From positions 1-23,219 of the forward strand of contig NZ_JBAKFX010000060.1 of NCBI RefSeq assembly GCF_037577855.1: a stretch of DNA of 23,219 bases, written 5' to 3'. The notes beneath the pieces were generated by a model, which saw only the letters and a program-made list of their open reading frames with translations, was not told the DNA's origin and did not search any database. Below, in pieces: positions 6,891-14,465 of the stretch; within the stretch, counting starts at the first letter, position 1; the number at the start of each line of letters is the position of its first letter. The position numbers were made by a program, and so were the translations under genes. Source of the DNA: Dethiothermospora halolimnae. GTDB taxonomy: Bacteria; Bacillota; Clostridia; Tissierellales; VENL01.

Positions 6891-7898
6891 ATGAAAATAG
6901 CAATAATAGATACGGTAATACAAGAGAATAAACTAATAAATAGTTCTATAAAGTTTAAGCAGGAAATTATTTGTAATAAATATTTTAAAGAAAAACAAAC
7001 ACTCCATGGAACAAATATTGCTAATATTATATTGGATACTTGTTCAGAAATTAATATTGAGATTTTGTCAATAGCTATATTAGATAGTAATAATAAAGGG
7101 TCACTTGCAGATCTACTTAAAGCATTAAAAGTAATTAATGAAAATGAAATAGATGTTGTTAATATAAGCTTAGGTGTTTTGTTAGAAGGTAATTTTGATA
7201 AAGAACTTAGTAATTACATAGATAAAGAACTTTTAAAGTTAAAGGAAAAAGGAGTAACTATTATATCGGCATATCATAACTCTAATAAAGATTCTTATCC
7301 GGCAAATAGCATTCATACTTTAGGTGTAAAAAATAATGTCAAAGAGAAGAATATATTTGGTATTAAAAAATATTATAGAAAAACTGACATAATAATTAAT
7401 AGAGATGAATCTTTTGTTAGAAATAGAGATAGCATAATTATAAAAAAAGGGAATAGTTATTTATGTGCTAAGATAAGCGGATTATATTGTCTTTATAAAT
7501 CAAGATACAATAGTATAGATTCTAAGTTAGAATTTGAAGATTTATTAGTTAATTTAAATGAATTGTTAGATTCAGAAATTCCAGATCCAGCATCAATTAT
7601 CGATAGTATTGTAGTATCTAGTTTAGACAAAGAGGACAAGCTATATAAAGAGTTAAAGAAGTTTTGTCATAATTTGGATATTAAAAATACAACTGAGATT
7701 CAAGATGAATTATCTCGGGGAAGATTAAGAGAGAATTATTTGATAGGTGAAATTGAAATGAGTGATAATATCATTAATCAAATAATAAAAAAAATAATGA
7801 TTAGTAATTCTGAATTAACATTTTGTTATTTGATTAAACCATTTCATATAAGAAGATTTTTTTCAGGTATAAAAAAAATTCATTTTATGTATTTATAA
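6891..7898 (+). CDS. Cytoplasmic subtilisin-like (S8) protease, probable leader peptidase
   Basis: 335 residues with all S8 catalytic positions visible: Asp7 in IAIIDTV, His39 in LHGT, oxyanion-hole Asn130 in SAYHN, and Ser189 in GNSYLCAKISG, which aligns with the usual GTS-x-A-x-P-x-V-x-G but lacks its Pro. The catalytic core is compact (about 200 residues) and starts at residue 1, with no signal peptide or pro-domain, so it should act inside the cell. A further 135 residues follow the core (LNELLDSEIPDP..., ending in a basic IRRFFSGIKKIHF segment) and match nothing I know. The ribosome site GGAGG precedes ATG 6891. The gene is 130 bases after the exporter and 36 before radical SAM 3. S8-like proteases in RiPP loci are known to remove leaders; here that would replace the missing exporter peptidase domain. 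Confidence 0.82.
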   Translation: MKIAIIDTVIQENKLINSSIKFKQEIICNKYFKEKQTLHGTNIANIILDTCSEINIEILSIAILDSNNKGSLADLLKALKVINENEIDVVNISLGVLLEGNFDKELSNYIDKELLKLKEKGVTIISAYHNSNKDSYPANSIHTLGVKNNVKEKNIFGIKKYYRKTDIIINRDESFVRNRDSIIIKKGNSYLCAKISGLYCLYKSRYNSIDSKLEFEDLLVNLNELLDSEIPDPASIIDSIVVSSLDKEDKLYKELKKFCHNLDIKNTTEIQDELSRGRLRENYLIGEIEMSDNIINQIIKKIMISNSELTFCYLIKPFHIRRFFSGIKKIHFMYL

Positions 7899-7934
7899 AA
7901 GAGGTTTAATAAAAAAAGGAGGAGATTCCACAAA

Positions 7935-9041
7935 ATGGAGTGTATGATTTATTTAACTCATGCTTGCAATTTAGAGTGTTCATATTGTTATGAGGGAAAA
8001 GAAAAAAGTAATGAATATATTTCACAAGAGTTAATCAATCCAATCATCGACTATATTTTAGGGATAAATGGAAATCAAATGCTATCAATTTCTTTTTTAG
8101 GTGGAGAGCCATTATTGAATGTTGATTGGATATACTCGTTTATAGAGGAACTTGAAAGCAGAAATATAAACAACGTAAAATACAAAACCACTACTAATGG
8201 AGTATTATTAAATGAAAAAATAATTGAATATTTTAAAAACAAAAAATTTGATATTTCTATTAGCATAGATGGAAATAAAGAAAGTAATAACCTAAATAGA
8301 AAACCAAAGTTACCCAATGATGATTATTATAACAAAGTTATTACTAATATTAAGTATATGTCTGACAACAAAATTCCATTTAACGGAAGAATAACTGTTG
8401 CTACTAATACAGTTTCTAATCTCTATAATAATGTAAAATATTTATATAATTTGGGTGTAGAAAAAATTAATATAGGTATAGATAGATTTGCAGATTGGAA
8501 TAGAAAAAAATTAGATATTTATAACAAAGAGCTAGAAAAAATAGATAACTATTATTTAGATAAACGTTTAAAAAAAGAAGAGATAACTATTGATATTTAT
8601 GATAAAAAATTTGGTTTTTTTATACCAAAGAGGAAAATACAATTTTGTTCAGCTGGAAGTAAAAATCATATAGTGATAAATAGCTTAGGAGATATTTATC
8701 CATGTAGTTTTGTGACTAATAATAAATACTGGAAAATAGGCAATGTTGTTTCTGGGATTGATGATATACAATTATATAATAATATATTAGGCTCTTTGTG
8801 CAAGAACACAAAGTGTAAGGAATGTGATATTGCCTATTGTTGTATTGGAACAAGGTGTGGTTTTTACAATTATACTAAAAACGGCTATTTGAATAAAATA
8901 GATGAGATTACATGTGGAATTGAAAGAATAACAAATTATCATAGCAAGAAAGTATTCGATGTTTTATTAAAAAAAGGAGATCCTCAAATTTTAGAGATGA
9001 TTAAATATTGTAAAGAAAATAATATTGAAATGATAATTTAG
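7935..9041 (+). CDS. Radical SAM/SPASM peptide maturase 3
   Basis: 368 residues. Iron-sulfur motif CNLECSYC near the N-terminus (Cys11, Cys15, Cys18), then FLGGEP for SAM binding. The C-terminal SPASM region contains FCSAGSKN, IYPCSF, CKECDIAYCCIGTRC and a final DEITCGI. Layout and C-terminal cysteine spacing are close to enzyme 1 (CKSC...CRNQRC there, CKEC...CCIGTRC here), so the two look like diverged paralogs, while enzyme 2 is the outlier. It has an extra Cys next to the SPASM Cys (CC). AAGGAGGAG upstream supports ATG 7935. It closes the first transcription unit: a terminator follows at 9106. Having two similar enzymes suggests two different crosslinks on the peptide, or a heteromeric enzyme; neither is shown by sequence. 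Confidence 0.87.
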   Translation: MECMIYLTHACNLECSYCYEGKEKSNEYISQELINPIIDYILGINGNQMLSISFLGGEPLLNVDWIYSFIEELESRNINNVKYKTTTNGVLLNEKIIEYFKNKKFDISISIDGNKESNNLNRKPKLPNDDYYNKVITNIKYMSDNKIPFNGRITVATNTVSNLYNNVKYLYNLGVEKINIGIDRFADWNRKKLDIYNKELEKIDNYYLDKRLKKEEITIDIYDKKFGFFIPKRKIQFCSAGSKNHIVINSLGDIYPCSFVTNNKYWKIGNVVSGIDDIQLYNNILGSLCKNTKCKECDIAYCCIGTRCGFYNYTKNGYLNKIDEITCGIERITNYHSKKVFDVLLKKGDPQILEMIKYCKENNIEMII

Positions 9042-9105
9042 ATTAAAGACTGTGACTATGGAGGATTGCTGTAATAAAATATTGAAATTATTATTTTGGT
9101 TAAAT

Positions 9106-9131
9106 AGGGATGGGAAAACCTGTCTCTTTTT
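9106..9131 (+). terminator. Terminator of the biosynthetic unit
   Basis: AGGGATGGG (9106-9114) and CCTGTCTCT (9119-9127) form a 9-bp stem with G-U pairs and an AAAA loop, followed by TTTT. It lies 65 bases after the stop of radical SAM 3. Confidence 0.65.
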
Positions 9132-9167
9132 AAAATGGTATCAATTAAAAATTATGGTATAAAATTC

Positions 9168-9196
9168 TTGTAATGACAATAAAGCTATGTTACAAT
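9168..9196 (+). promoter_or_regulatory. Promoter of the permease-ATPase unit
   Basis: TTGTAA (9168-9173), 17-base spacer, TACAAT (9191-9196) with TG one base before the -10 (extended -10). With the terminator at 9106 it makes the transporter pair a separate unit, with a leader of about 125 bases before ATG 9324. I see no credible gene elsewhere in 9042-9323. Confidence 0.65.
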
Positions 9197-9260
9197 GAAA
9201 AAGGTGGATGAAGGTGAAAATGATTCATTGTTCTATTAGACATTTAATATACTTAATGGC

Positions 9261-9301
9261 TAGAACATAGAAAAAATATACAAAACTCAATCTATGATCT
9301 A
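9261..9301 (+). promoter_or_regulatory. Leader hairpin before the permease gene
   Basis: TAGAACATAGA (9261-9271) pairs with TCTATGATCTA (9291-9301), 10 of 11 positions, followed by TTCTATTT and then the ribosome site GGGGG. It is the counterpart of the hairpin at 5018-5068, where the mismatched A-A pair is G-C. Conserved placement before the same gene start suggests an attenuator or ribosome-access switch. Confidence 0.5.
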
Positions 9302-9323
9302 TTCTATTTGGGGGTTATAATAT

Positions 9324-11618
9324 ATGGGTAAAAATATAATCAAATTGATTGTAAAAAGAGAAAAAAGGTATAGCAGGAAAAAATGGAGGTTAATTACTTT
9401 TGCATTAATTACCATTTCTTTTATATTTACTTCTATAATGGCATTATCTTTAAATGATATAAATAATTTTAATAACATGGTTCCTTATCAAACGATGATT
9501 ACTGATGTAAATCAAAATATTTACAATCAAATTGAGAAAAATCGTGAAAGATTTAAAATAGTTGAATTAGGTACTTATATTGATTTAGGGATTTCAATGA
9601 ATAATAAAACTAAAATTATTTATGTTGATAATGTTGGAAGTAGGGCCAATGGATTCAAGATAGATAAAGGGACCTTTCCCCGTTTATCTAATGAAGTGGC
9701 AGTATATGGACAAAAAAATATTCAGATAGGAGATAAAATTAATCTGACTTATATTGATTCATACAATAATGAAAGAGTAAATAGAAAGTTTAAAGTAACT
9801 GCAATCTTAAAATCTGAAATATATGGAAGAGAAAATGATAAAACCATAATTGTTTCTAAAAAATATGCCAATGATATAGTTGGGAATTCTAATAGAAATG
9901 ACTTATATATCAATTTTAAGACAGATAGTAAATCAGAAATAAAAGCACAAACTGAAAAATTAAAAAACAAATATAATTTAGATGAGAAACAAATAGCTTT
10001 AAATGAGCCTTATATAGATGGTATTTTAGGAGATTTTAATCAAATTATATTTATATTACTTGCAGGAATAATATGTTGTATTTTATCTAGAAGTATAGTA
10101 TATACAATTTATAATATTTTTTATAATGAAAGACTGGTATATTTAAAAAAATTAAAACTGGTGGGGATGACTAAATCAGATTTTTTAAAGATGAATAGGT
10201 ATGAAATTAGAAAAGTTTTTACTAATGTTATATGGGGTCAGATACTCGCAGTAGTATTATTAATTATATATATGAAGTTGAAAATAAGCATTAGTATAAC
10301 TGTAGGTTGTTTGATTTATGTTTCCATAGTTATTTATACTGCAATTAATTTTGCTACAAAGAAACAATTAAAAGAGTTACTTAATACTGATAGTCTAAAC
10401 AAAAGTAAATTAGACTATATAGTTAAAAACTTAAAATCAATTAAGAGAAATAAAACCTCTAAATTATATGTTAGAGATTTAGCAAAGAGAAATAATAAGT
10501 TATATAAAAATCGAAACAAGTTAATAAAGAAAAGTATTATATTAACAAGTATAGCATTCATAATTTTCACAACACTATTTACATCAGTTGACTATGATAA
10601 GCAAATAAGTCATATATATAAACACGGTGAAGAATATTTAATATATCCAGATATGCAGAATATATATAAACAGCTTACCAAATTTCAGAAACATAATATA
10701 TTGAATGATGAGTTAATTAATAAAATAGAAAGTATAAAAGGCATAGAGAGAGTTATTGTAAATGAATTAGTAGCTGTGAATATTAAGGATCAAAAAGGAC
10801 ATAAATTTGATGGAATTGTACCTATTAATAATGGGAAATTTAAAAAAAGATTGAGTCGTTATTTAGAGGATGGTCGAATTACAGATGATAAAGTCATTGT
10901 AAATAAATGGAGGATGAATCAGATTGGACTAAGTTTTAGAATTGGAACAAAGTTGTACATTAAAGAATCAACTGAAAATAAATTTTCTACTTATACAGTA
11001 GGAGGAATAATAAATGACAGAAATAGTGGAGATGCATTATATATCCCTAACAAGTTCACCACTGATTACAATACAAGTTATAGTTTATCTGTAATTACTA
11101 CAAGTGGGAAGAGCTCAGATACTGTTGTATCTAAAATTAACGATGTATTGCAGGATTATCCACAATTAAAATTAAGAAGTTACGATGTTCAATTAAATGA
11201 TATAAAATCTACATTCGAAAAGTTATTATTTATGATCTTAATTATAATAGGTCTATTATTTATTGTATCTATAGTTAATACAATTAATATAGTTAATATA
11301 GACTTAATATCTAGGGATAGAGAATTTGCACTATTTGAGGTAAATGGAATGACTAAAAGTTCCTTAAGAAAACAATTGTTTATCGAATATGGTTCAATGT
11401 TAATAGGAACTATTTTAGTTATATTTGTATCCAGTTATACACTATCTTTTTTGATATACAAAGTTGCAGAGGTATTTTTAGGTATAGGGTACTTAACATT
11501 TGCATACTCATATATTTCCTTTATAATAATAAGTTTAATTACGTTATTGGTGGTATTTTCAATTGTATTAATAAAAATAAAAAAGCAAGATAAAAATTTA
11601 TCGGATAGATTGAAATAA
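9324..11618 (+). CDS. FtsX/MacB-type ABC permease
   Basis: 764 residues in two similar halves. Half 1: membrane segment about 24-43, an outside domain of about 190 residues, then three segments (about 236-265, 295-315, 325-345). Half 2: segment about 401-421, an outside domain of about 205 residues, then segments about 635-658, 690-715 and 725-755. The signature of FtsX-like permeases is seen where short cytoplasmic loops follow segments 2 and 6 (YLKKLKLVGMTKSDFLK; FALFEVNGMTKSSLRKQ). This eight-segment, two-domain design is unlike the ten-segment BceB permeases. Its ATPase is encoded 31 bases downstream. In a RiPP locus such pairs usually protect the producer by expelling or displacing the peptide; that role is inferred. 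No two-component system lies beside it in the window. GGGGG precedes ATG 9324. Confidence 0.85.
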   Translation: MGKNIIKLIVKREKRYSRKKWRLITFALITISFIFTSIMALSLNDINNFNNMVPYQTMITDVNQNIYNQIEKNRERFKIVELGTYIDLGISMNNKTKIIYVDNVGSRANGFKIDKGTFPRLSNEVAVYGQKNIQIGDKINLTYIDSYNNERVNRKFKVTAILKSEIYGRENDKTIIVSKKYANDIVGNSNRNDLYINFKTDSKSEIKAQTEKLKNKYNLDEKQIALNEPYIDGILGDFNQIIFILLAGIICCILSRSIVYTIYNIFYNERLVYLKKLKLVGMTKSDFLKMNRYEIRKVFTNVIWGQILAVVLLIIYMKLKISISITVGCLIYVSIVIYTAINFATKKQLKELLNTDSLNKSKLDYIVKNLKSIKRNKTSKLYVRDLAKRNNKLYKNRNKLIKKSIILTSIAFIIFTTLFTSVDYDKQISHIYKHGEEYLIYPDMQNIYKQLTKFQKHNILNDELINKIESIKGIERVIVNELVAVNIKDQKGHKFDGIVPINNGKFKKRLSRYLEDGRITDDKVIVNKWRMNQIGLSFRIGTKLYIKESTENKFSTYTVGGIINDRNSGDALYIPNKFTTDYNTSYSLSVITTSGKSSDTVVSKINDVLQDYPQLKLRSYDVQLNDIKSTFEKLLFMILIIIGLLFIVSIVNTINIVNIDLISRDREFALFEVNGMTKSSLRKQLFIEYGSMLIGTILVIFVSSYTLSFLIYKVAEVFLGIGYLTFAYSYISFIIISLITLLVVFSIVLIKIKKQDKNLSDRLK

Positions 11619-11649
11619 TTTCAAATATTTAAACTAGGGGGTTATAGTT

Positions 11650-12321
11650 ATGGGCATAAAGATTAAGGGTCTGTCGAAGATATATAAAGAAGGTGATAAT
11701 GTAGTAAATGCTTTGAAAGACGTTAATATATCGATTGATGAAAATGAATTTGTTATGATTATTGGCCCTTCGGGGGGAGGAAAAACTACTTTACTTAATA
11801 TGATGGGATTGTTAGATACCCCCAGTGAAGGAAAAATATATATAGATGATATAGATATTACTGGTCTAAAAGGAGAAGAGAGGACTATTTATAGAAGAGA
11901 AAATATAGGGTTTATTTTTCAAGAATTTAATTTAATAGAAACACTAAGTGTATATGAGAATATAATTTTAACCAGATCCTTATCAGGGAAAGCAACGGAG
12001 AAAACATATGTAAAAGAAGTAACTGAAAAACTAGGTATATATGATAAACTTGATAGTTTTCCATCAAAGCTATCGGGGGGACAACGTCAAAGAGTTGCCA
12101 TTGCTCGTTCCATTATAACAAAACCTAAAATTATTCTTGCTGATGAACCAACGGGTAATTTAGATACTCATACAAGTGATTCTGTTATGAAGATATTAAA
12201 AAAGGCTGTAGATGAATTTAATCAAACAGTAATAATGGTTACCCATGACTTAGAACTGGTTAGATATGCTAGAAAAGTTATTAATATAGTTGACGGTAAG
12301 GCAAAATATAAAAATAAATAA
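11650..12321 (+). CDS. ABC transporter ATPase (LolD/MacB class)
   Basis: 223 residues, typical length for the ATPase partner of FtsX-type permeases. Motifs: Walker A GPSGGGKT (39-46; the usual Ser is Gly), Q-loop Q91 in FIFQEFNL, signature LSGGQRQRVAIARS (141 on), Walker B IILADEPTGNLD (161 on), switch His199 in VTHD. Cytoplasmic; powers the permease encoded just upstream with the same type of ribosome site (GGGGGTTATA). The last codons and the 12 bases after the stop are the source-like match to the scar at 5116-5160. There the homologous bases run into the exporter ATG, whereas here the equivalent position is ATA, as if an exporter gene once followed this ATPase too. Confidence 0.9.
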   Translation: MGIKIKGLSKIYKEGDNVVNALKDVNISIDENEFVMIIGPSGGGKTTLLNMMGLLDTPSEGKIYIDDIDITGLKGEERTIYRRENIGFIFQEFNLIETLSVYENIILTRSLSGKATEKTYVKEVTEKLGIYDKLDSFPSKLSGGQRQRVAIARSIITKPKIILADEPTGNLDTHTSDSVMKILKKAVDEFNQTVIMVTHDLELVRYARKVINIVDGKAKYKNK

Positions 12322-12516
12322 AGGATATAAGAGTGAGTAGTGTAAAAAAAGTGAAAAAATTATATTTATTTATATTTCGTTGTTTAGCTATAAACATATG
12401 AAAAAATTTCTACTTTGAATTTATTACTAATATATCTTGTAACCCTCATCCAGATACTTTATTCATTATAAATGCAAGCAGTGTTAGCAAATACTATGTA
12501 AGAGGGGTCTATATTT

Positions 12517-12990
12517 ATGAAAAAAACTATATACAGTTTTAGGGATTCCATCAACTTAAAAAATAATAAGATTTTAAAATTATATTTACTAATATCTTTT
12601 TTACTTAACTTAACCTATTTATTTTTAAAGGTATATAAAGATAGGTTGTCTAAAAAGTTGGCATTGACCGAAAATCTAGAACCATCAGAATTTATGAAAG
12701 TATTTAGAATAAATGATATTAGTGTCAATATAGAGTCTATATTTATTGTTATTACTTTGATTTGTTTATTTATATTTGCAATTAAAAAATATGATATAAA
12801 ACAATTTTTCGCAGTTAACTTTACTTATTTAGTTCTTTTTTCTACTATTAGCTTTATAGTTTCAAACATATTTGAAATCCATTTTACTAGTTTGATTGAA
12901 CAATTTATTGTAGTATTTCAAATAACAGTTATAGTTTTTATATTTTATATAATAAAAACAATATTCAAAAAGGTTAAATTATTTTTATAG
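12517..12990 (+). CDS. Four-helix membrane protein, candidate immunity protein
   Basis: 157 residues with four predicted membrane segments (about 21-40, 74-91, 98-120, 127-150), a charged loop between 1 and 2 (KDRLSKKLALTENLEPSEF) and a basic end (KTIFKKVKLFL). The family is not recognised and no catalytic motif is seen. AGAGGGG lies upstream of ATG 12517. It is the last gene before a strong bidirectional terminator and follows the permease/ATPase by 195 bases of AT-rich sequence without a clear promoter. By position it could be an accessory immunity protein or a subunit of the transporter; it could equally be unrelated. Confidence 0.7.
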   Translation: MKKTIYSFRDSINLKNNKILKLYLLISFLLNLTYLFLKVYKDRLSKKLALTENLEPSEFMKVFRINDISVNIESIFIVITLICLFIFAIKKYDIKQFFAVNFTYLVLFSTISFIVSNIFEIHFTSLIEQFIVVFQITVIVFIFYIIKTIFKKVKLFL

Positions 12991-13000
12991 TTAAAGTTAA

Positions 13001-13034
13001 AAAATCTATGGAAAGCCAAGTTTCCATAGATTTT
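13001..13034. terminator. Bidirectional terminator, perfect 14-bp stem
   Basis: AAAATCTATGGAAA (13001-13014) and TTTCCATAGATTTT (13021-13034) around a GCCAAG loop. It ends the plus-strand cluster and the convergent permease gene at 13052. Confidence 0.85.
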
Positions 13035-13051
13035 AAATTGTAGAGATTTAT

Positions 13052-13867
13052 TTATTTTTTCCAGTTCATAATCTTTCTTTCTAAAAGAGCAACCCCTTGG
13101 TACATAACAGCTGCAAGTATAGCTAGGATAATAACACTCATCATAACAAGGTCTAGCTTAAATACCTGACCACCGTATACTATAAGGTATCCTATACCTG
13201 CCTTAGAAACTAAAAATTCACCAACTATAACTCCAACCCAAGAAAGACCAATATTTATCTTAAGGGAGTTTATCATAACTGGAACATTTGAAGGAATGAT
13301 AACTTTTTTTAGCACTTGAAACTTCGTAGCCCCAAAGGTCTTTAACATCTTAATCTTATCTTGATCCACAGACTGAAAACCACTATAGACATTCATTATG
13401 GTAATAACTATTGAAACAGAAATAGCGGTGACAATTATTCCAGTGTATCCAGCGCCAACCCATAGGATAATAATCGGAGCTAGGGCTGTTTTAGGAAGAC
13501 TATTTAATACCACAAGGTAGGGATTTAATACCTTCGATACAAAATCAGACCACCAAAGAAGTATAGCTATCAATATCCCCAGTAGTGTACCAGATATAAA
13601 TCCTACTATAGTTTCCATTACAGAAATACCTATATGCTCAAATATAGAACCACTTTTAACTAATTTAATAAAAAGGTTATAAACATCACTGGGATAACTG
13701 GTTAAAAATGTATCTATCCAATTAAGTCTGGCAGCTATTTCCCATATTAATATTAAGACTACTAATAGGCATATTTGAGATAAATGAACAGCTCTTTTTC
13801 TCCGCTTTATTCTTTTTATAAAGTTTTTATGCTCTTTAGATAATTTTTTATCTGAATCCTTAGACAT
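13052..13867 (-). CDS. ABC transporter permease, sulfonate/nitrate/taurine type
   Basis: 271 residues. After a basic cytoplasmic N-terminus comes a first membrane segment (LSQICLLVVLILIWEIAARL), then about five more. The cytoplasmic coupling (EAA-like) loop KTFGATKFQVLKKVIIP followed by INIGLSWVGVIVGEF is characteristic of the SsuC/TauC permease family, which imports sulfonates, nitrate, taurine or pyrimidine-like compounds with an ATPase and a binding protein. I choose ATG 13867 because AAGGAG sits about 10 bases upstream; the TTG at 13876 is too close to it. The start overlaps the end of the ATPase remnant (stop at 13860-13862), an operon-style overlap. The transporter is probably non-functional here because that ATPase gene is truncated and no binding protein gene is visible. 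Confidence 0.85.
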   Translation of the reverse strand: MSKDSDKKLSKEHKNFIKRIKRRKRAVHLSQICLLVVLILIWEIAARLNWIDTFLTSYPSDVYNLFIKLVKSGSIFEHIGISVMETIVGFISGTLLGILIAILLWWSDFVSKVLNPYLVVLNSLPKTALAPIIILWVGAGYTGIIVTAISVSIVITIMNVYSGFQSVDQDKIKMLKTFGATKFQVLKKVIIPSNVPVMINSLKINIGLSWVGVIVGEFLVSKAGIGYLIVYGGQVFKLDLVMMSVIILAILAAVMYQGVALLERKIMNWKK

Positions 13868-14072
13868 GAATATCAAGCTCCTTCCATATTTTATTAAAAT
13901 AATCCTTAAACTCAGGAGCTTCCCTACATTTCATCGGAGTCCGTTCACCACCGGGACATGTAAGGTCTATGTCTATAATATCTTTTATAGTTGCAGGTCT
14001 ATTGCTTAATACTATTACTTTATCTGCCATAGATATTGCTTCTGCTATGTCTATATAGTGGCGGATAAAATT
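13860..14072 (-). pseudogene. 3' remnant of the partner ABC ATPase (SsuB/TauB type)
   Basis: Only the last part of the ATPase gene survives. From Asp at 14051 the frame reads DIAEAISMADKVIVLSN, then RPATIKDIIDI, RTPMKCREAPEF and the end KIWKELDIHV: the region just after the switch His through the C-terminus of an SsuB-like ATPase. Walker A, signature and Walker B are gone. The residues before DIAEAI (RHYI instead of the expected VTH) show the break lies at about 14052, against the tail of the small membrane-protein gene ending at 14073. By chance or by rearrangement, the remnant is in the same frame as that gene, separated by its TAA. Its stop overlaps the permease start. Confidence 0.85.
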
Positions 14073-14243
14073 TTAATCATGTCTTATTTTTTTCCATAAC
14101 TTCATGAGAAAATCACCTATACCTAATCTTTTACCAATGTAACTTGCAATCTTCATATAAACACTTATAAATACCATAAAGATAAACAAGATTCCCAATA
14201 AGAATAAGCCTAGTCCCATACCTTCTCTAATCGCATCTATCAT
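14073..14243 (-). CDS. Small single-helix membrane protein, copy A
   Basis: 56 residues: MIDAIREGMGLGLFLLGILF, a long hydrophobic helix through about residue 32, then a basic tail (KIASYIGKRLGIGDFLMKL, end KKIRHD). It is 90% alike in DNA to the gene at 20716-20898, but the last residues differ because the homology stops at 14097. AAGGA lies upstream of ATG 14243, and a palindromic site lies 24 bases further up (14267-14283). The family is not recognised. Size and shape fit small membrane peptides such as type I toxins or small transporter or holin-like subunits, without direct evidence. Confidence 0.6.
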   Translation of the reverse strand: MIDAIREGMGLGLFLLGILFIFMVFISVYMKIASYIGKRLGIGDFLMKLWKKIRHD

Positions 14244-14301
14244 AAATCTATCATCCTTTACAAAGATTTAGTAACATACTAAAGAAATATAATCTGTATA
14301 A
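14097..14301. repeat. 205-bp direct repeat, copy A
   Basis: Aligns without gaps to 20752-20956 with about 21 mismatches (near 90% identity by eye). It covers most of the small gene and its upstream flank. Left of it lies the broken ATPase gene. Confidence 0.85.
14267..14283. promoter_or_regulatory. Palindromic operator-like site, copy A
   Basis: TTTAGTA-ACA-TACTAAA. Both 7-base arms are identical in copy B at 20922-20938, where only the 3-base spacer changes (ATA). Placed just upstream of the small gene start on both copies. The stretch 14302-14465 to the right is AT-rich with nothing recognisable. Confidence 0.5.
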
Positions 14302-14465
14302 TAATATATTCATTATAACACGATTTATATAGTTTCTAAAATTAAACAATAATAATTTATGGAAAAACAAAAGGATTTTATGTACTTATATGGAAAATTA
14401 AATTAATAGCTTTTATATAAAAAAATAAAATTTTAAGGAAAATCTAATCTAGGAAGGTGACTATA

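Noticed and set aside
8075..8317. Minus-strand ORF inside radical SAM 3, and similar ones at 5368-5649 and 9749-9970
   Set aside because: Antisense shadows without ribosome sites; the sense frames carry the family motifs.
9195..9290. Tiny ORFs (14-16 codons) in the permease leader
   Set aside because: One begins inside the -10 box and neither has a recognisable product or a counterpart in the duplicated leader; a leader peptide remains possible but unsupported.
9324..12321. BceAB-type bacitracin transporter
   Set aside because: The permease has two large outside domains in an eight-segment duplicate layout, and no BceRS-like two-component genes are adjacent.
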